Shown: piece by piece, positions 44,002 through 52,799 of the stretch | Position numbering within the stretch: position 1 is the stretch's first letter | Layout of the letters: each line of letters opens with the position of its first letter | Assembly (NCBI GenBank): GCA_937135955.1 | Contig: CAKZOB010000032.1 | Span: 1 to 64,000, forward strand | DNA: 64,000 nt | DNA from: an uncultured Anaerolineales bacterium | Lineage (GTDB): Bacteria; Chloroflexota; Anaerolineae; Aggregatilineales; Aggregatilineaceae | Direction of reading: 5' to 3' | Made by a program: the position numbers and the translations under genes | Notes under the pieces: model-generated | The model's database searches: none | What the model was told of the DNA's origin: nothing | The model's input: the letters and a program-made list of their open reading frames with translations, nothing else

Positions 44002-45411
44002 ATGCCCAACTTTCTGCAGAACTCGGTTGCCCGCGCAGCGCGCGCCCGGCTGATCTACCTGCTGCGTGGGCGCACGACCGGCGCGCGCCTGATGCGTGGC
44101 ACTGGTGGTACGTTCGTGCTGCGCGTGTTCAACATGGCGCTCAAGTTTGCCGCCAGCCTGGTGCTGGCCCGGCTGCTGACGCCAGAGGAGTACGGCGTTT
44201 TCAATTTCGCGCAGGCGTGGCTGCTGCTGCTCATCGTACCAGCTACGGCGGGCTTCGACCGTCTGCTGGTGCGCGATCTATCCGTCTACCTCAGCCAGCA
44301 AACCTGGGCCGCCATGCGTGGCGCGGTGCGCTTTGCGGCGCGGGGGGCGCTGGTGCTGTCGTGTGCGGTGGTACTGCTGGTGCTGGCTGGAGCCTGGCTC
44401 ACCTATCATCTGACCGGACGCCCTGCCCTGCTCAACGCCGGACAGGGCGACGTGGCGCGGGGAGCGTTGATCACGCTCACCATCGCCCTGTTGATCCTGC
44501 CCGTGCGCGCGCTGCTGCTGGTGCAGCAGGGAGCCATGCGCGGACTGCATCACGTCGTCTTCAGTCAGGTGCCCGATCTGGCGCTGCAACCGGCCCTGTT
44601 CCTGCTGGCGCTGCTCGCTGTCACCATCGGCGGATTTGCTGTAGGAACAGCCAACGGGGCCACACTCCTCTTCGGCGCGACGATGCTGGCGGCGCTGGGG
44701 GTGAGCACGTGGGAAATGCGCCGCGTGATGCCCCAGCCCATGCGCGCCGTCGAACCAGTGATCAAGCCGCGCCTGTGGCTGATCGGCGCGATGCCTTTTG
44801 CCCTCAGCCAGATGTTGAACACGCTGAACACCCAGGTGGACGCGCTGATGCTGGGCGCGCTGGACAGTCCCACCGCAGTAGCCTACTACACAGTGACGCA
44901 GCGCCTGACCATGCTGATCACCCTCCCCCTGATCTCGGTGACGGTGGCGCTGGCCCCGCACGTCGCCAGTCTGTTCGCCGCAAGACGCCTGGGCGAGTTA
45001 CAACGAGCGATCACCGCCAGCACTCGTCTGGTGCTGGCGCTCTCGCTGCCTTTCACCCTGATCTACGTGGTGGCGGGGACGTTTTTCCTGGGACTCTTCG
45101 GGGCAGAGTACCGCGTCGCGCAGACAGCGCTGACAATTTTCAGCCTGGGCCAACTGGTCAACGCCGCGACTGGCCCCGTCGCGACTCTGCTGATGATGAC
45201 CGGCCACGAGCGCGCCGCTACCCTGAGCACCGGTGCGGGCGTCGCCCTGCATGTGCTGCTCAACCTGCTACTCATCCCAGGCTGGAGCATCGAAGGAGCA
45301 GCCGTTGCGGGCGGGATCAGCGTGGCCGTTCTCAATATGGCCCAGGCGTTGCTGGCATGGCGCTGGTTGCGCATCAACACGCTGGCGGCAGGCCCCACCG
45401 CATACCGCTAA
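44002..45411 (+). CDS. Polysaccharide flippase-like (Wzx/MATE-type) membrane protein
   Basis: A 469-residue integral membrane protein with about 12-14 helices, of the polysaccharide-biosynthesis/MOP exporter group. The start of the domain, FVLRVFNMALKFAASLVLARLLTPEEYGVFNFAQAW, is the family's typical first-helix pattern. Wzx proteins flip undecaprenyl-linked sugar repeat units across the membrane. No glycosyltransferase cluster is adjacent, although uppP, an LCP protein and GT39 are elsewhere in the window. The ATG at 44002 has only a modest ribosome site. A same-strand overlapping reading frame (43923-45464) is a shadow. Confidence 0.85.
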   Translation: MPNFLQNSVARAARARLIYLLRGRTTGARLMRGTGGTFVLRVFNMALKFAASLVLARLLTPEEYGVFNFAQAWLLLLIVPATAGFDRLLVRDLSVYLSQQTWAAMRGAVRFAARGALVLSCAVVLLVLAGAWLTYHLTGRPALLNAGQGDVARGALITLTIALLILPVRALLLVQQGAMRGLHHVVFSQVPDLALQPALFLLALLAVTIGGFAVGTANGATLLFGATMLAALGVSTWEMRRVMPQPMRAVEPVIKPRLWLIGAMPFALSQMLNTLNTQVDALMLGALDSPTAVAYYTVTQRLTMLITLPLISVTVALAPHVASLFAARRLGELQRAITASTRLVLALSLPFTLIYVVAGTFFLGLFGAEYRVAQTALTIFSLGQLVNAATGPVATLLMMTGHERAATLSTGAGVALHVLLNLLLIPGWSIEGAAVAGGISVAVLNMAQALLAWRWLRINTLAAGPTAYR

Positions 45412-45418
45412 AACGTCA

Positions 45419-45445
45419 CCCCCTGGCGCGCACGAAGCCAGGGGG
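45419..45445. terminator. Bidirectional terminator hairpin
   Basis: CCCCCTGGC (45419-45427) pairs with GCCAGGGGG (45437-45445). On the minus strand it is followed by GGTGACGTTTTAG. It lies between the convergent flippase and ABC exporter genes. Confidence 0.6.
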
Positions 45446-45486
45446 CCAAGCCAGTTGCCGATGACACCCCAGGGCTGAGCGCCCGC

Positions 45487-46299
45487 TCAGACGCCGAACT
45501 CTTTGCGATCCACCAGCCAACCGGCCAATGCCAACAGGATGATCGCTACACTGATCATCACCGTCCAGTCGCCGAACTGAACGCCGCCCCGAATGACCTC
45601 GCCCATGTTGAAGTAGTGGTTGATCAGGAAGGGCTGGAGCGGCTTCAGCGCATCAACCATCGCCGAGAATCCGTAGATCAGGAAGCTGCCGATCAGCAGC
45701 AGATAGGCGATAGGCCCGGCAAAATGGCGGCTGGAGGGTACGATCACCGCCAGCAGGTAGGAATAGCCAGCCACGACCATCAAAAACAGGAACGCGCTGA
45801 CGATGCTCAGCGCCAGCCTGCCGACTGACACATCGAATTCCGGCCAGAGGAGCATGGACACCAGGAAAGTGATCAACCAGGCCCCCAGCACCAGCGCCAT
45901 ACCCAGGGCCGTGTTGAGCACCCGCCCGAACAGATAGGCGCGCCGCGACACGGGCAGGCTGAGCATCATGTCCAGCGAATGATCGCGCTCGGCGTTGGTG
46001 AAGGCATTGAACGCCTGGACGATCACGATCGCCCCCAGAATCAGCACGCTGTAGCCGCCGAACTGCGTCTGGATGTATATGCCAGCTTCGGTTATATCGA
46101 ACTCAGCCACTTCCCCACCGTAGAACATCGCCAGGATGCTTTCCGGATAGGAATCGATCAGTTCCTGCCACTCTGCCGCCTGACTTTTGATCGTCGGGTA
46201 GAAGCCCATGATCAGCAACAGGTACAGCCCAAAACCAACAGACAACCACCACACGGTGCGCCGGGAATCGCGAAAGGACTTGCGAAAGACGGCCAACAT
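45487..46299 (-). CDS. ABC-2 type exporter permease
   Basis: A 270-residue membrane protein with six helices in the ABC-2 permease arrangement. An N-terminal cytoplasmic segment (FRKSFRDSRRTVWW) leads to helix 1, and a long loop follows before helices 2-6. The segment AERDHSLDMMLSLPVSRRAYLFGRVLNTALGMALVL is the usual coupling region. It begins three bases after the ATPase gene stops, so the two form one exporter. The substrate is unknown; such pairs commonly export antibiotics, lipids or peptides. Confidence 0.87.
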   Translation of the reverse strand: MLAVFRKSFRDSRRTVWWLSVGFGLYLLLIMGFYPTIKSQAAEWQELIDSYPESILAMFYGGEVAEFDITEAGIYIQTQFGGYSVLILGAIVIVQAFNAFTNAERDHSLDMMLSLPVSRRAYLFGRVLNTALGMALVLGAWLITFLVSMLLWPEFDVSVGRLALSIVSAFLFLMVVAGYSYLLAVIVPSSRHFAGPIAYLLLIGSFLIYGFSAMVDALKPLQPFLINHYFNMGEVIRGGVQFGDWTVMISVAIILLALAGWLVDRKEFGV

Positions 46300-46302
46300 G
46301 GC

Positions 46303-47220
46303 TCAGCGCTCCTTCCTGCCATAGTACGCCAGGAAAATCTCCTCCAGCGTGGGGTGCTCGATCTCAATATCGGTCACCGTATAGCGGGCGGCGAGTTTGA
46401 TCACCGCGTCCAGGCTGGCTTCCCCGCTCAGGCGCATCCGCACGCGCGACCCCTCGGCGGTGACATCGTGAACGCCCAGCAAAGCGCGGAATTCATCCTG
46501 TGGTGACGCGCCGTCGAACGTGAAGGTGAGCCAGCGGAAGGCAGCGCGAGTGAGGTTGGTCACGCTTTCCACCGCCTCCAGGTGCCCATCGCGGATGATG
46601 CCCACGCGGTCGCAGATCGCCTCGACTTCGGGCAGGTTGTGCGACGACAGAAAGACCGTGCGCCCTTCGGCGCGCACTTCGTGCATCAGCTCATGGAAGA
46701 CCTGCTGCATGAGCGGGTCGAGGCCAGTCGTCGGCTCGTCGAGGATCAGCAGTTCGGGCTTGTGCGCCAGGGCGACGATCAGCCCCATTTTGCGCTTCAT
46801 GCCCGTCGAAAGCCCCTTGAGCGAGCGCGACAGGTCGAATTCCAGGCGCTCGGCCAACCGTTGCGCCTCGGCTAGGTAGCCGTCTTGTGCGCCGCGCACC
46901 TGCTCCAGCCAGCGGAGGTACTGGATGCCCGTCCAGTTGTCCAGCAACGTCAACTCGGTGGGCAGGTAACCAATGCGGCGGCGGATGGTCACGCTGTCGC
47001 GCACGGTGTCCAGCCCGAAGATCGTCGCCGAGCCGGCGCTGGGGCGGATGAAGTCCAACAGGGTGCGGATGGTAGTCGTCTTGCCCGCGCCGTTCGGCCC
47101 CAGAAAACCGAAGATTTCGCCCCGGTAGACGGCCAGGTTCACGTTTTCGATGGCGGTGACCTTGCCGTAGCGGTGCGTCAGGTTTTGCGTCTGAATGACA
47201 GCCTCGCGTTCCTGCACCAT
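46303..47220 (-). CDS. ABC exporter ATP-binding protein
   Basis: A 305-residue ATPase of the drug/antibiotic ABC-2 exporter group. It has Walker A GPNGAGKTTTIRTL, signature LSTGMKRKMGL, Walker B LLILDEPTTGLDP and switch SSHNLPEVE. A C-terminal extension (about 215-305) resembles the DUF4162-type tail of this group. The ATG at 47220 has GGAG upstream; the in-frame stretch before it is poor. It forms an operon with the permease. Confidence 0.92.
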   Translation of the reverse strand: MVQEREAVIQTQNLTHRYGKVTAIENVNLAVYRGEIFGFLGPNGAGKTTTIRTLLDFIRPSAGSATIFGLDTVRDSVTIRRRIGYLPTELTLLDNWTGIQYLRWLEQVRGAQDGYLAEAQRLAERLEFDLSRSLKGLSTGMKRKMGLIVALAHKPELLILDEPTTGLDPLMQQVFHELMHEVRAEGRTVFLSSHNLPEVEAICDRVGIIRDGHLEAVESVTNLTRAAFRWLTFTFDGASPQDEFRALLGVHDVTAEGSRVRMRLSGEASLDAVIKLAARYTVTDIEIEHPTLEEIFLAYYGRKER

Positions 47221-47481
47221 GAGGAACTCCTTTCGGACAGCAAGCGCCTGCCTGGCGGATAAGCCGCGTTTTGTTCCGGTCACAGCAGAACAGGTGTCAG
47301 GCGCAATAACAACCTATCCAAATTCCTGGCGCGCAGCAAGCAGCGCCCTTACAGAACCGAACTTACGGATAGATACTAAGCAAACCAAAGCAAGCGTATC
47401 ACCGAGACAAAGAGGGGTCAATGCTGGCTGGCGGCGCAGGCTGACAATCGGCTGACATTCATCGGATAGGGGCAGGCCCGC

Positions 47482-47510
47482 TTGCGAGGTGTTTCCTGCC
47501 GCACTACACT
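47482..47510 (+). promoter_or_regulatory. Promoter for the LapA-like gene
   Basis: TTGCGA (47482-47487), a 17-base spacer and TACACT (47505-47510), 74 bases ahead of ATG 47584. The rest of 47221-47583 holds only the divergent upstream regions of this gene and of the ABC operon; no gene is seen. Confidence 0.55.
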
Positions 47511-47583
47511 TCAGGATCGTACCGGCGCGCTATCCGCCCACGTAGGGACAGGGCCTTGTGTGCGCTGCCAGGGAGAGAGCACG

Positions 47584-47835
47584 ATGAGAGAGCGGCTATC
47601 CACCCTACGCTACCGTTTGCGCCTGGGGTTGCTCATTCTGGCATTGGTGCTGTTTGTGATCTTCCTGCTGCAAAACACAGCGCCTACCCGCGTGCGCTTC
47701 CTGATCTTCGAAGCGGACATCGCCAGCGCCATTGTGATCGTGGTGACGTCGCTGCTGGGGTTTATAGGCGGCTTCTTCGCCGCGCTCAACATGCACCGTC
47801 TGCGGCACAGACAGCGGGACACTCAGGACAAATAG
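47584..47835 (+). CDS. LapA-domain (DUF1049) membrane protein
   Basis: An 83-residue protein with two membrane helices (about 13-31 and 43-67). Between them is the NTAPTRVRFLIFEADIASAIVIVV pattern of the LapA domain, and the C-terminal tail is basic and polar. In E. coli LapA helps assemble lipopolysaccharide with LapB, but LapA-domain proteins are widespread in bacteria without LPS, where the role is unknown. AGGGAGAGAG precedes the ATG. A strong bidirectional hairpin follows. Confidence 0.82.
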   Translation: MRERLSTLRYRLRLGLLILALVLFVIFLLQNTAPTRVRFLIFEADIASAIVIVVTSLLGFIGGFFAALNMHRLRHRQRDTQDK

Positions 47836-47878
47836 GCCAGTTGTTCATCCGGTCGGCCCGGCGGCAAAGCAAAAACAA

Positions 47879-47916
47879 CCGGACTTCGAGAGTTCACACG
47901 AACCTCCGAAGTCCGG
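47879..47916. terminator. Bidirectional terminator hairpin
   Basis: CCGGACTTCG (47879-47888) pairs with CGAAGTCCGG (47907-47916), with an inner GTTC/GAAC. Flanking AAAACAA gives a TTGTTTT run on the minus strand. It lies between convergent genes. The arms resemble the hairpins at 26161 and 55549. Confidence 0.75.
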
Positions 47917-47999
47917 TCGTCTGAGTGAGAACGCGGAAGGGTACGGCTCGCCTCCCCTCTCCGTTTCGGCACTTCTTGCGGAACCCCCGATCTCGCACG

Positions 48000-48581
48000 C
48001 TAGGGCGTGATCTGCGTGCCGAGCACCTTCAGGAACTCCGCCAGCCACTTGGGGTGAGCGGGCCAGGCAGGCGCAGTGACCAGGTTGCCATCCACCACCG
48101 CATCGGTGACCGGCACCGGCTTGTAGGTGCCGCCCGCCGCTGTCACGTCCGGCCCCACTGCCGGGTAGGCGGTGGCCGTCTTGCCCTTAAGTGCACCCGC
48201 GGCTGCCAATACCTGCGGCCCGTGACAGATGGCCGCAACGGGCTTGCCCGTCTCGGCAAAATGGCGAGTGATGGCAATCACCTTGTCGTTCAGACGGATA
48301 TACTCTGGCGCGCGCCCGCCAGGGATCACCAGCGCGTCATAGTCTTCGGGCTTGATGTCGGCGAAGGTGGCGTTCAGCGCAAAGTTGTGGCCGCGCTTCT
48401 CGCTATAGGTCTGATCGCCCTCGAAGTCATGCACCGAGGTGCGCACTACCTCGCCCGCCTTCTTGTCCGGGCAGACGGCGTGCACGGTGTGCCCCACCAT
48501 CAACAGCGCCTGGAAGGGCACCATCACTTCATAGTCTTCGACATAGTCGCCAACGAGCATCAAAATTTTCTTGGCTGCCAT
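48000..48581 (-). CDS. DJ-1/PfpI family protein
   Basis: A 193-residue protein of the DJ-1/PfpI superfamily. The nucleophile elbow [14 protein letters not shown] gives the reactive Cys (near residue 112), and [12 protein letters not shown] holds the partner region. PfpI-like proteins have been described as intracellular proteases, deglycases or glyoxalases; these activities remain debated. The ATG at 48581 follows GAGGAGG. It is a single-gene unit. Confidence 0.88.
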   Translation of the reverse strand: MAAKKILMLVGDYVEDYEVMVPFQALLMVGHTVHAVCPDKKAGEVVRTSVHDFEGDQTYSEKRGHNFALNATFADIKPEDYDALVIPGGRAPEYIRLNDKVIAITRHFAETGKPVAAICHGPQVLAAAGALKGKTATAYPAVGPDVTAAGGTYKPVPVTDAVVDGNLVTAPAWPAHPKWLAEFLKVLGTQITP

Positions 48582-48661
48582 CGTCAAATCCTCCTCTACA
48601 AAATGTATGCGGATACGCCTTCATTATACGCCCGCCCGCTCACCTGCGCCGAAGAGCGCTT

Positions 48662-48757
48662 CACCACAGAGAACACGGAGGGCACAGACATTGCGCAGAG
48701 AGAGTGCACCAGGTATTCTCTGTGCCCTTCTCTGTGTTCTCCGCGTTCTCTGTGGTT
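48662..48757. repeat. Repeat family C palindrome, copy 2
   Basis: The left arm CACCACAGAGAACACGGAG and right arm CTCCGCGTTCTCTGTGGT are complementary over about 18 bases, with CACAGA/TCTGTG inside. It can fold into one long hairpin downstream of the SCO gene. Widely scattered palindromes of this wording are known from many environmental genomes. Confidence 0.7.
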
Positions 48758-48780
48758 CAAAGACTCGCGGGTTGTGCAGC

Positions 48781-49392
48781 TCACCAGAGCGCCCGCAGCC
48801 GCGCGACGATGGCCGCCGGATCGGTGCCATAGGGGAAAACCAGGCGCAGCCGCCCCTGTTGATCGATCACGAAGGTCGAGGCTGTATGATCAACCAGGTA
48901 ATCAGCCGCCGACTCCTCATAGCTCACCCGCTGATAGAACACCCCAAAGTCGCGGGCAATGGGGCGCAGTGCTGCATCGTCGCCGGTGAGACCGATGAAC
49001 TGTGGATCGAATGCCCGCACATAGTTCGTCAGGCGTTCCGGCGTGTCGCGCTCGCCGTCCACGCTGACGAACACGAAAGCCACCCGCCCCGCGTCGTCGC
49101 CCAGCAGGGCTTTGACGCGCTTGAACTCGGCCAGCGTCGTCGGGCAGATGTCCGGGCAGTGCGTGTAGCCGAAGAAGAACAGAGCCACTTTGCCGCGCAG
49201 GTCGCTCAGGCGGAAAGGCTGCCCATCCTGATTGGTCAGGGTGAAGTCACCCACATCTTTGGGCGGGTCGAGCAGGGTGCCGGGCAACGGCGTCGCCGTC
49301 GGGCCGCCGTCCCCGCCCCCACCACAGGCCGCCAGCGCCGTGCTCAGCAGCGCAATAGCTACCCACAAACCCCACCAGCGCCACACCGTCAT
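48781..49392 (-). CDS. SCO1/SenC copper-delivery lipoprotein
   Basis: A 203-residue thioredoxin-fold protein. The lipobox ALAAC near residue 23 implies a lipoprotein. The copper site is GYTHCPDICPTT (CxxxC) plus the distal His in YLVDHTASTF. SCO proteins load the CuA site of cytochrome oxidase or act in thiol redox. The ATG at 49392 overlaps the PCuAC stop (TGATG), so the two are translationally coupled. A GTG three bases earlier is an alternative. Confidence 0.92.
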   Translation of the reverse strand: MTVWRWWGLWVAIALLSTALAACGGGGDGGPTATPLPGTLLDPPKDVGDFTLTNQDGQPFRLSDLRGKVALFFFGYTHCPDICPTTLAEFKRVKALLGDDAGRVAFVFVSVDGERDTPERLTNYVRAFDPQFIGLTGDDAALRPIARDFGVFYQRVSYEESAADYLVDHTASTFVIDQQGRLRLVFPYGTDPAAIVARLRALW

Positions 49393-49955
49393 CACTCCAG
49401 TGCGCGGACTTCGGCGGTCACGTCCAGCGTCGCGCCGGAGGCGAAGGTGAGCGTCAGCGTCACGGTGTCGCCGGGGTTCAGGTCGCGCTGCACGTCGAGC
49501 AACATGATGTGATAACCGCCCGGCTTGAGTTCGACGCTGCCCCGCGCGGGCACCTCAATCGCCTCGATCGGACGCATACGCATCACGTCGTTCTCGTCTA
49601 CCGTCGTCTCGTGAATCTCCACCGCGCCGGCGACCTCCGGGCCGGCGCTCGCACCGATCAGGCGGTCGGGGGCGTCGCCGCTATTCTCGATGACCATGAA
49701 TGCACCGGTCACTCGTCCGCTGGGCTCCTGGTCGCTCATGCCGCCCATGTCGTGCCCGGCCATGCCTGCGGCGGTGTCGCTCTGTTCCGCTCCGGCCATC
49801 TGTTGGATGGTGGCGCGCACCCAGGCATCGCGGACAGACAGCGCTGGTGACGTGGGAGTAGCGGTGGGAGTTGCCTTCTCTTCGTCGCCAGAACAGGCGC
49901 TGAGAGCCAAAACGAGCGCGACCACTCCTGACAACAACACACGCCTGACAACCAT
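49392..49955 (-). CDS. PCuAC-type periplasmic copper chaperone
   Basis: A 187-residue lipoprotein (lipobox ALSAC, Cys near residue 21) of the PCuAC/DUF461 family, which carries Cu(I) to SCO and the oxidase CuA site. The conserved ligands are in AGAVEIHETTVDENDVMRMRP and GGYHIMLLDV, giving the H-x10-M and H-x-M pattern. An insertion near residues 55-80 (AAGMAGHDMGGMSDQE) is rich in Met and His and may bind extra copper. The ATG at 49955 follows CAGGAGG and overlaps the aldo/keto reductase stop. Confidence 0.9.
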   Translation of the reverse strand: MVVRRVLLSGVVALVLALSACSGDEEKATPTATPTSPALSVRDAWVRATIQQMAGAEQSDTAAGMAGHDMGGMSDQEPSGRVTGAFMVIENSGDAPDRLIGASAGPEVAGAVEIHETTVDENDVMRMRPIEAIEVPARGSVELKPGGYHIMLLDVQRDLNPGDTVTLTLTFASGATLDVTAEVRALE

Positions 49956-51037
49956 CACTCACCCTCCTGAGCTTCTCGCTCGTCCTGTGCCAGCAATGCC
50001 TCGATTTCGGCAACCTGCCGCTCGCTGAGCGGGCCATAGTCGAGCGCGCCAGCGTTTTCCTCTACCTGTGCCACCGTCTTGAAGCCGGGGATAGGAATAG
50101 TCTGCGCCGAAATGGCCCACAGCCAGCCCAAAGCAGCCTGCGCCAGCGTCCGCCCGTCGCGCGTCAACACATCGCGCAGGCGGGCCAGCCAGGCCAGGCG
50201 CTCCGCCTGCGGGCCGTGACGCAAGTCCCAGGTGTGACGCACGTCGTCGGCGGGCAGGCGTGTATCCGGCGTGAACTTGCCGGTGAGCAGGCCGCGCCCC
50301 AGCGGCCCACGCACGATGACGGCCAGGTTGTATGTATGGGCCAGTTGCAGCATGGCCTCATTGCGCTCGAAAAGGTTCATATGGCACTGCACGGCCACGC
50401 AGTGCTCGCCCTCGGCGAAGAGCCGCGCGCGCTCCGGGTCGTCGGTGCTCCAGCCATAGAAGCGAATCTTGCCCTCGCGCACCAGGTCTTCGAGCGTCTC
50501 GCGCACTTCCAGCGCCTGCTCCAGATCGTAGTCGCCCAGGTGAAACTGATAGAGATCAATGTAGTCGGTATTCAGGCGGCGCAATGAATCTTCGCAGGCG
50601 CGGCGAATGTACGCCGGATCAGCCGCCCTGCCGATGATCTGCCGCGATCCTTCCGAAAAGACGCGCCCAAACTTGGTGGCGATGATCACGCGGTGACGCG
50701 CCCCAGCCAGGCCCAGCCCCAACAGACGCTCGCTATGCCCGGTGCCGTAGACATCGGCGGTATCCCAGAAGGTAATGCCCAGTTCCAGGCCGCGATGAAT
50801 GGCGCGCATGGACTCGGCATCGTCTACGTGTCCCCAGCCCACAGGCCGCCCTTGTTCATCCCACAGCGGCCCACCGATGGCCCAGGTGCCCAGCCCCAGC
50901 GCGCTGACTTCCAGGCCACTGCGCCCTAAAGTGCGTGTGTACACGACCAGTTCTTCCTCCGGGGGCTGCTCATCGGCGCTCACCATACACAGCCGACAAC
51001 GCGGGCGATGGTAGTTCCCAACATGTCCGGTGTACAT
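49955..51037 (-). CDS. Aldo/keto reductase
   Basis: A 360-residue NADPH-dependent TIM-barrel oxidoreductase. The catalytic Asp and Tyr are in ITFWDTADVYGTGHSE, the Lys in VIIATKFGRV and the His in DLYQFHLGDYD. The C-terminal cofactor region is IPIPGFKTVAQVEEN. The ATG at 51037 has AGGAG at good spacing; the residues before the barrel (to about 32) include CRLC and are not conserved in the family. It heads a three-gene overlap with PCuAC and SCO, an unusual partner for copper genes. The substrate is unknown. Confidence 0.88.
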   Translation of the reverse strand: MYTGHVGNYHRPRCRLCMVSADEQPPEEELVVYTRTLGRSGLEVSALGLGTWAIGGPLWDEQGRPVGWGHVDDAESMRAIHRGLELGITFWDTADVYGTGHSERLLGLGLAGARHRVIIATKFGRVFSEGSRQIIGRAADPAYIRRACEDSLRRLNTDYIDLYQFHLGDYDLEQALEVRETLEDLVREGKIRFYGWSTDDPERARLFAEGEHCVAVQCHMNLFERNEAMLQLAHTYNLAVIVRGPLGRGLLTGKFTPDTRLPADDVRHTWDLRHGPQAERLAWLARLRDVLTRDGRTLAQAALGWLWAISAQTIPIPGFKTVAQVEENAGALDYGPLSERQVAEIEALLAQDEREAQEGE

Positions 51038-51153
51038 AGGCGCTCCTGGATGGCGTGTGCTCAACCCATTCGACGAAGTCATCCAGCCCCTTTATAAGCC
51101 ATCCGACATGTCTGAACAATGTGATTTCTGTCACAATCTTATCCCGGTGACCC

Positions 51154-52188
51154 TCACGCTTCGGGCGCGGGCACGGTGAAGTCGAACGACTCGCGCACCG
51201 GCGCGCGGGCCAGGCTCAGCGCAGCTCCGGCGTGACGCAGAAAGTCCAGGCCGCTGACCTCAACATCCGCCCGCCAGTCGCCCGGCTCCAGCGAGACGTT
51301 AGCCCCGTAATGGAAGCCCAGTCCTGGCGCAATGACCGGCTGGAAAGGCACCAGAATCTCCACCCCATAGCGGCGGAAAGTGACGGTCACCGTCGCGCCA
51401 GGGAGTTTCTCTTCGTAGTTCACCGCGTGATCGGTCACGTCCACCAGGTAGTAGCGGCTGCCCGGCTCGATCTCCAGCGGCTCGCTGACGCCGTCCTGCA
51501 CAGCGTAGAGCTGCCGCGGCTCGTCGAGATAGCTCAGCACAATGTGCAGACCGTCGCGCACTACCTCGCCGATCATTTGCGGCGTGCTGCTGCCGATCAC
51601 ACGCCCTTGCTCGTCGAGCGCAAAGCTGCCCGACCATTCGATCGGTTCCAGCCACAGGTCGTGCGCGCCTTCCTGGCGCAGTGCCTGCACCGGACCGATC
51701 GTCACCGTCCACTCATAGGTTGCGCCAGCGGGCACGCGGTAGTTATCGCCGAAGTGATAGCCGTGCCCCGGCGCGTACATGGCGGGCGCGGCAGCCTGCA
51801 CGATCACCGCGCCGGTATCTGCGCGGCGCACTTCCAGCGACACTGTCACCGGCAGGCGCTCGCCCAGGGCCAGCGCCGCGTCGTTCACGTCTATAGTGAT
51901 ATGTTTGAGGTCGGCGTCGGTGATATCGCCGCCGCAAAGTTGCAACTGCCCGTCCACCACCTGATAGAGCTGCGCCGCGGGACTCACATTGAAGATGAGC
52001 TGCATCCCGTCGCGAGTCTCGGTCACCAGACCGGCCCCGTGCGTATGGGCGGCGTAGCTGACAGGGGTCGTTGCCGGGGCGCAATCGTCATCTTCGCCGG
52101 GGCGAAAGGTGATCAGCGCGATCACAAAGACCGGCACCAGCACCAGCAGAAAAATCAGCGGGTAGATCAGCAGCTTGCTTCCGTGCAT
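51154..52188 (-). CDS. Membrane-anchored protein with two tandem Tp34/P19-like domains
   Basis: A 344-residue protein with one N-terminal membrane helix (residues 6-28), so the bulk is outside. Two similar halves (about 50-170 and 195-335) each end in a related pattern, GHGYHFGDNYRVPAGATYEWTV and GLGFHYGANVSLEPGDWRADV. This resembles the HYxxN region of the Tp34/P19 (Fe2+ transport-associated) family, known periplasmic metal binders. The His/Asn pattern and the copper genes next door favour metal binding, but sequence alone does not prove it. The pterin dehydratase gene ends 15 bases upstream. Confidence 0.5.
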   Translation of the reverse strand: MHGSKLLIYPLIFLLVLVPVFVIALITFRPGEDDDCAPATTPVSYAAHTHGAGLVTETRDGMQLIFNVSPAAQLYQVVDGQLQLCGGDITDADLKHITIDVNDAALALGERLPVTVSLEVRRADTGAVIVQAAAPAMYAPGHGYHFGDNYRVPAGATYEWTVTIGPVQALRQEGAHDLWLEPIEWSGSFALDEQGRVIGSSTPQMIGEVVRDGLHIVLSYLDEPRQLYAVQDGVSEPLEIEPGSRYYLVDVTDHAVNYEEKLPGATVTVTFRRYGVEILVPFQPVIAPGLGFHYGANVSLEPGDWRADVEVSGLDFLRHAGAALSLARAPVRESFDFTVPAPEA

Positions 52189-52203
52189 CAGCCAACCTCT
52201 GCC

Positions 52204-52509
52204 CTACAACGGGCGCGGCAGCGCGTCTATCTGCGCCATCAGCGCGAAATCCAGGTCGGTGATGCCGCCCTGATCGTGCGTCATCAGGCTCACCGACAGA
52301 TGTTTCCAACCGTGCAGACGCAGGTCGGGGTGATGATCCGCGACTTCGGCCAGATGGCCGATGGCGTTCAGCAACAACAGCGCCTGCGCGAAATTCTTGA
52401 GCGTGAAGGTGCGGTGCAGTTGCCCATCCTCGCCCAATTGCCAGTCCGGATGTGCGGCCAGGCGTTCGCGGACTTCCTGTGGAGTGTAGGTCTTCAATGT
52501 GCGGGCCAT
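52204..52509 (-). CDS. Pterin-4a-carbinolamine dehydratase
   Basis: A 101-residue enzyme that dehydrates 4a-hydroxytetrahydropterin during recycling of the pterin cofactor of aromatic amino acid hydroxylases. The active-site motif is VADHHPDLRLHGWKHLSVSLMTHDQGG, with the clustered His. Length is normal for PhhB/DCoH. No hydroxylase is adjacent. It lies on the same strand as the folK-folB-SDR-folE group but is separated by repeat A copy 8, so its regulation may be independent. Confidence 0.93.
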   Translation of the reverse strand: MARTLKTYTPQEVRERLAAHPDWQLGEDGQLHRTFTLKNFAQALLLLNAIGHLAEVADHHPDLRLHGWKHLSVSLMTHDQGGITDLDFALMAQIDALPRPL

Positions 52510-52595
52510 GGGGAACTCTCCGGAATTCAGTTCGACGGGCTTGTGAAGATTATAACCACACGCGGGGTCCGATGGCAGCGCAACGGCGCTCCCCT

Positions 52596-52784
52596 AGGGG
52601 AATTGTCTCAAACCGCTTGCCGCTTTACCTCACCCTCAGCCTCGCTTCGCTCGGCTTGCCCCCTCCCCGCGGCGGGGGGCCACAAGGCGCGCCAGCGCCG
52701 AGTGGGGGTGAGGTCAACCAGCAGATCACACCTGAGCTTACTTCTGCCCATGGTTCTGCTGGCTGGTTTTGATGCGATTACCCT
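52596..52784. repeat. Repeat family A, copy 8 (full length)
   Basis: 189 bases. The left end AGGGGAATTGTCTCAAACC and the reversed right end AGGGTAATCGCATCAAAACC form a ~20-base imperfect terminal inverted repeat. The interior matches copy 3 in inverted orientation, including CCATGGTTCTGCTGG. It occupies nearly all of the gap 52510-52799. Confidence 0.88.
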
Positions 52785-52799
52785 GGGCGCTCCCCAACC

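Noticed and set aside
43923-45464. Long 513-codon open frame on the plus strand
   Set aside because: It overlaps the flippase gene in another frame, has Arg/Ala-rich composition and no motif. The flippase frame has clear membrane helices.
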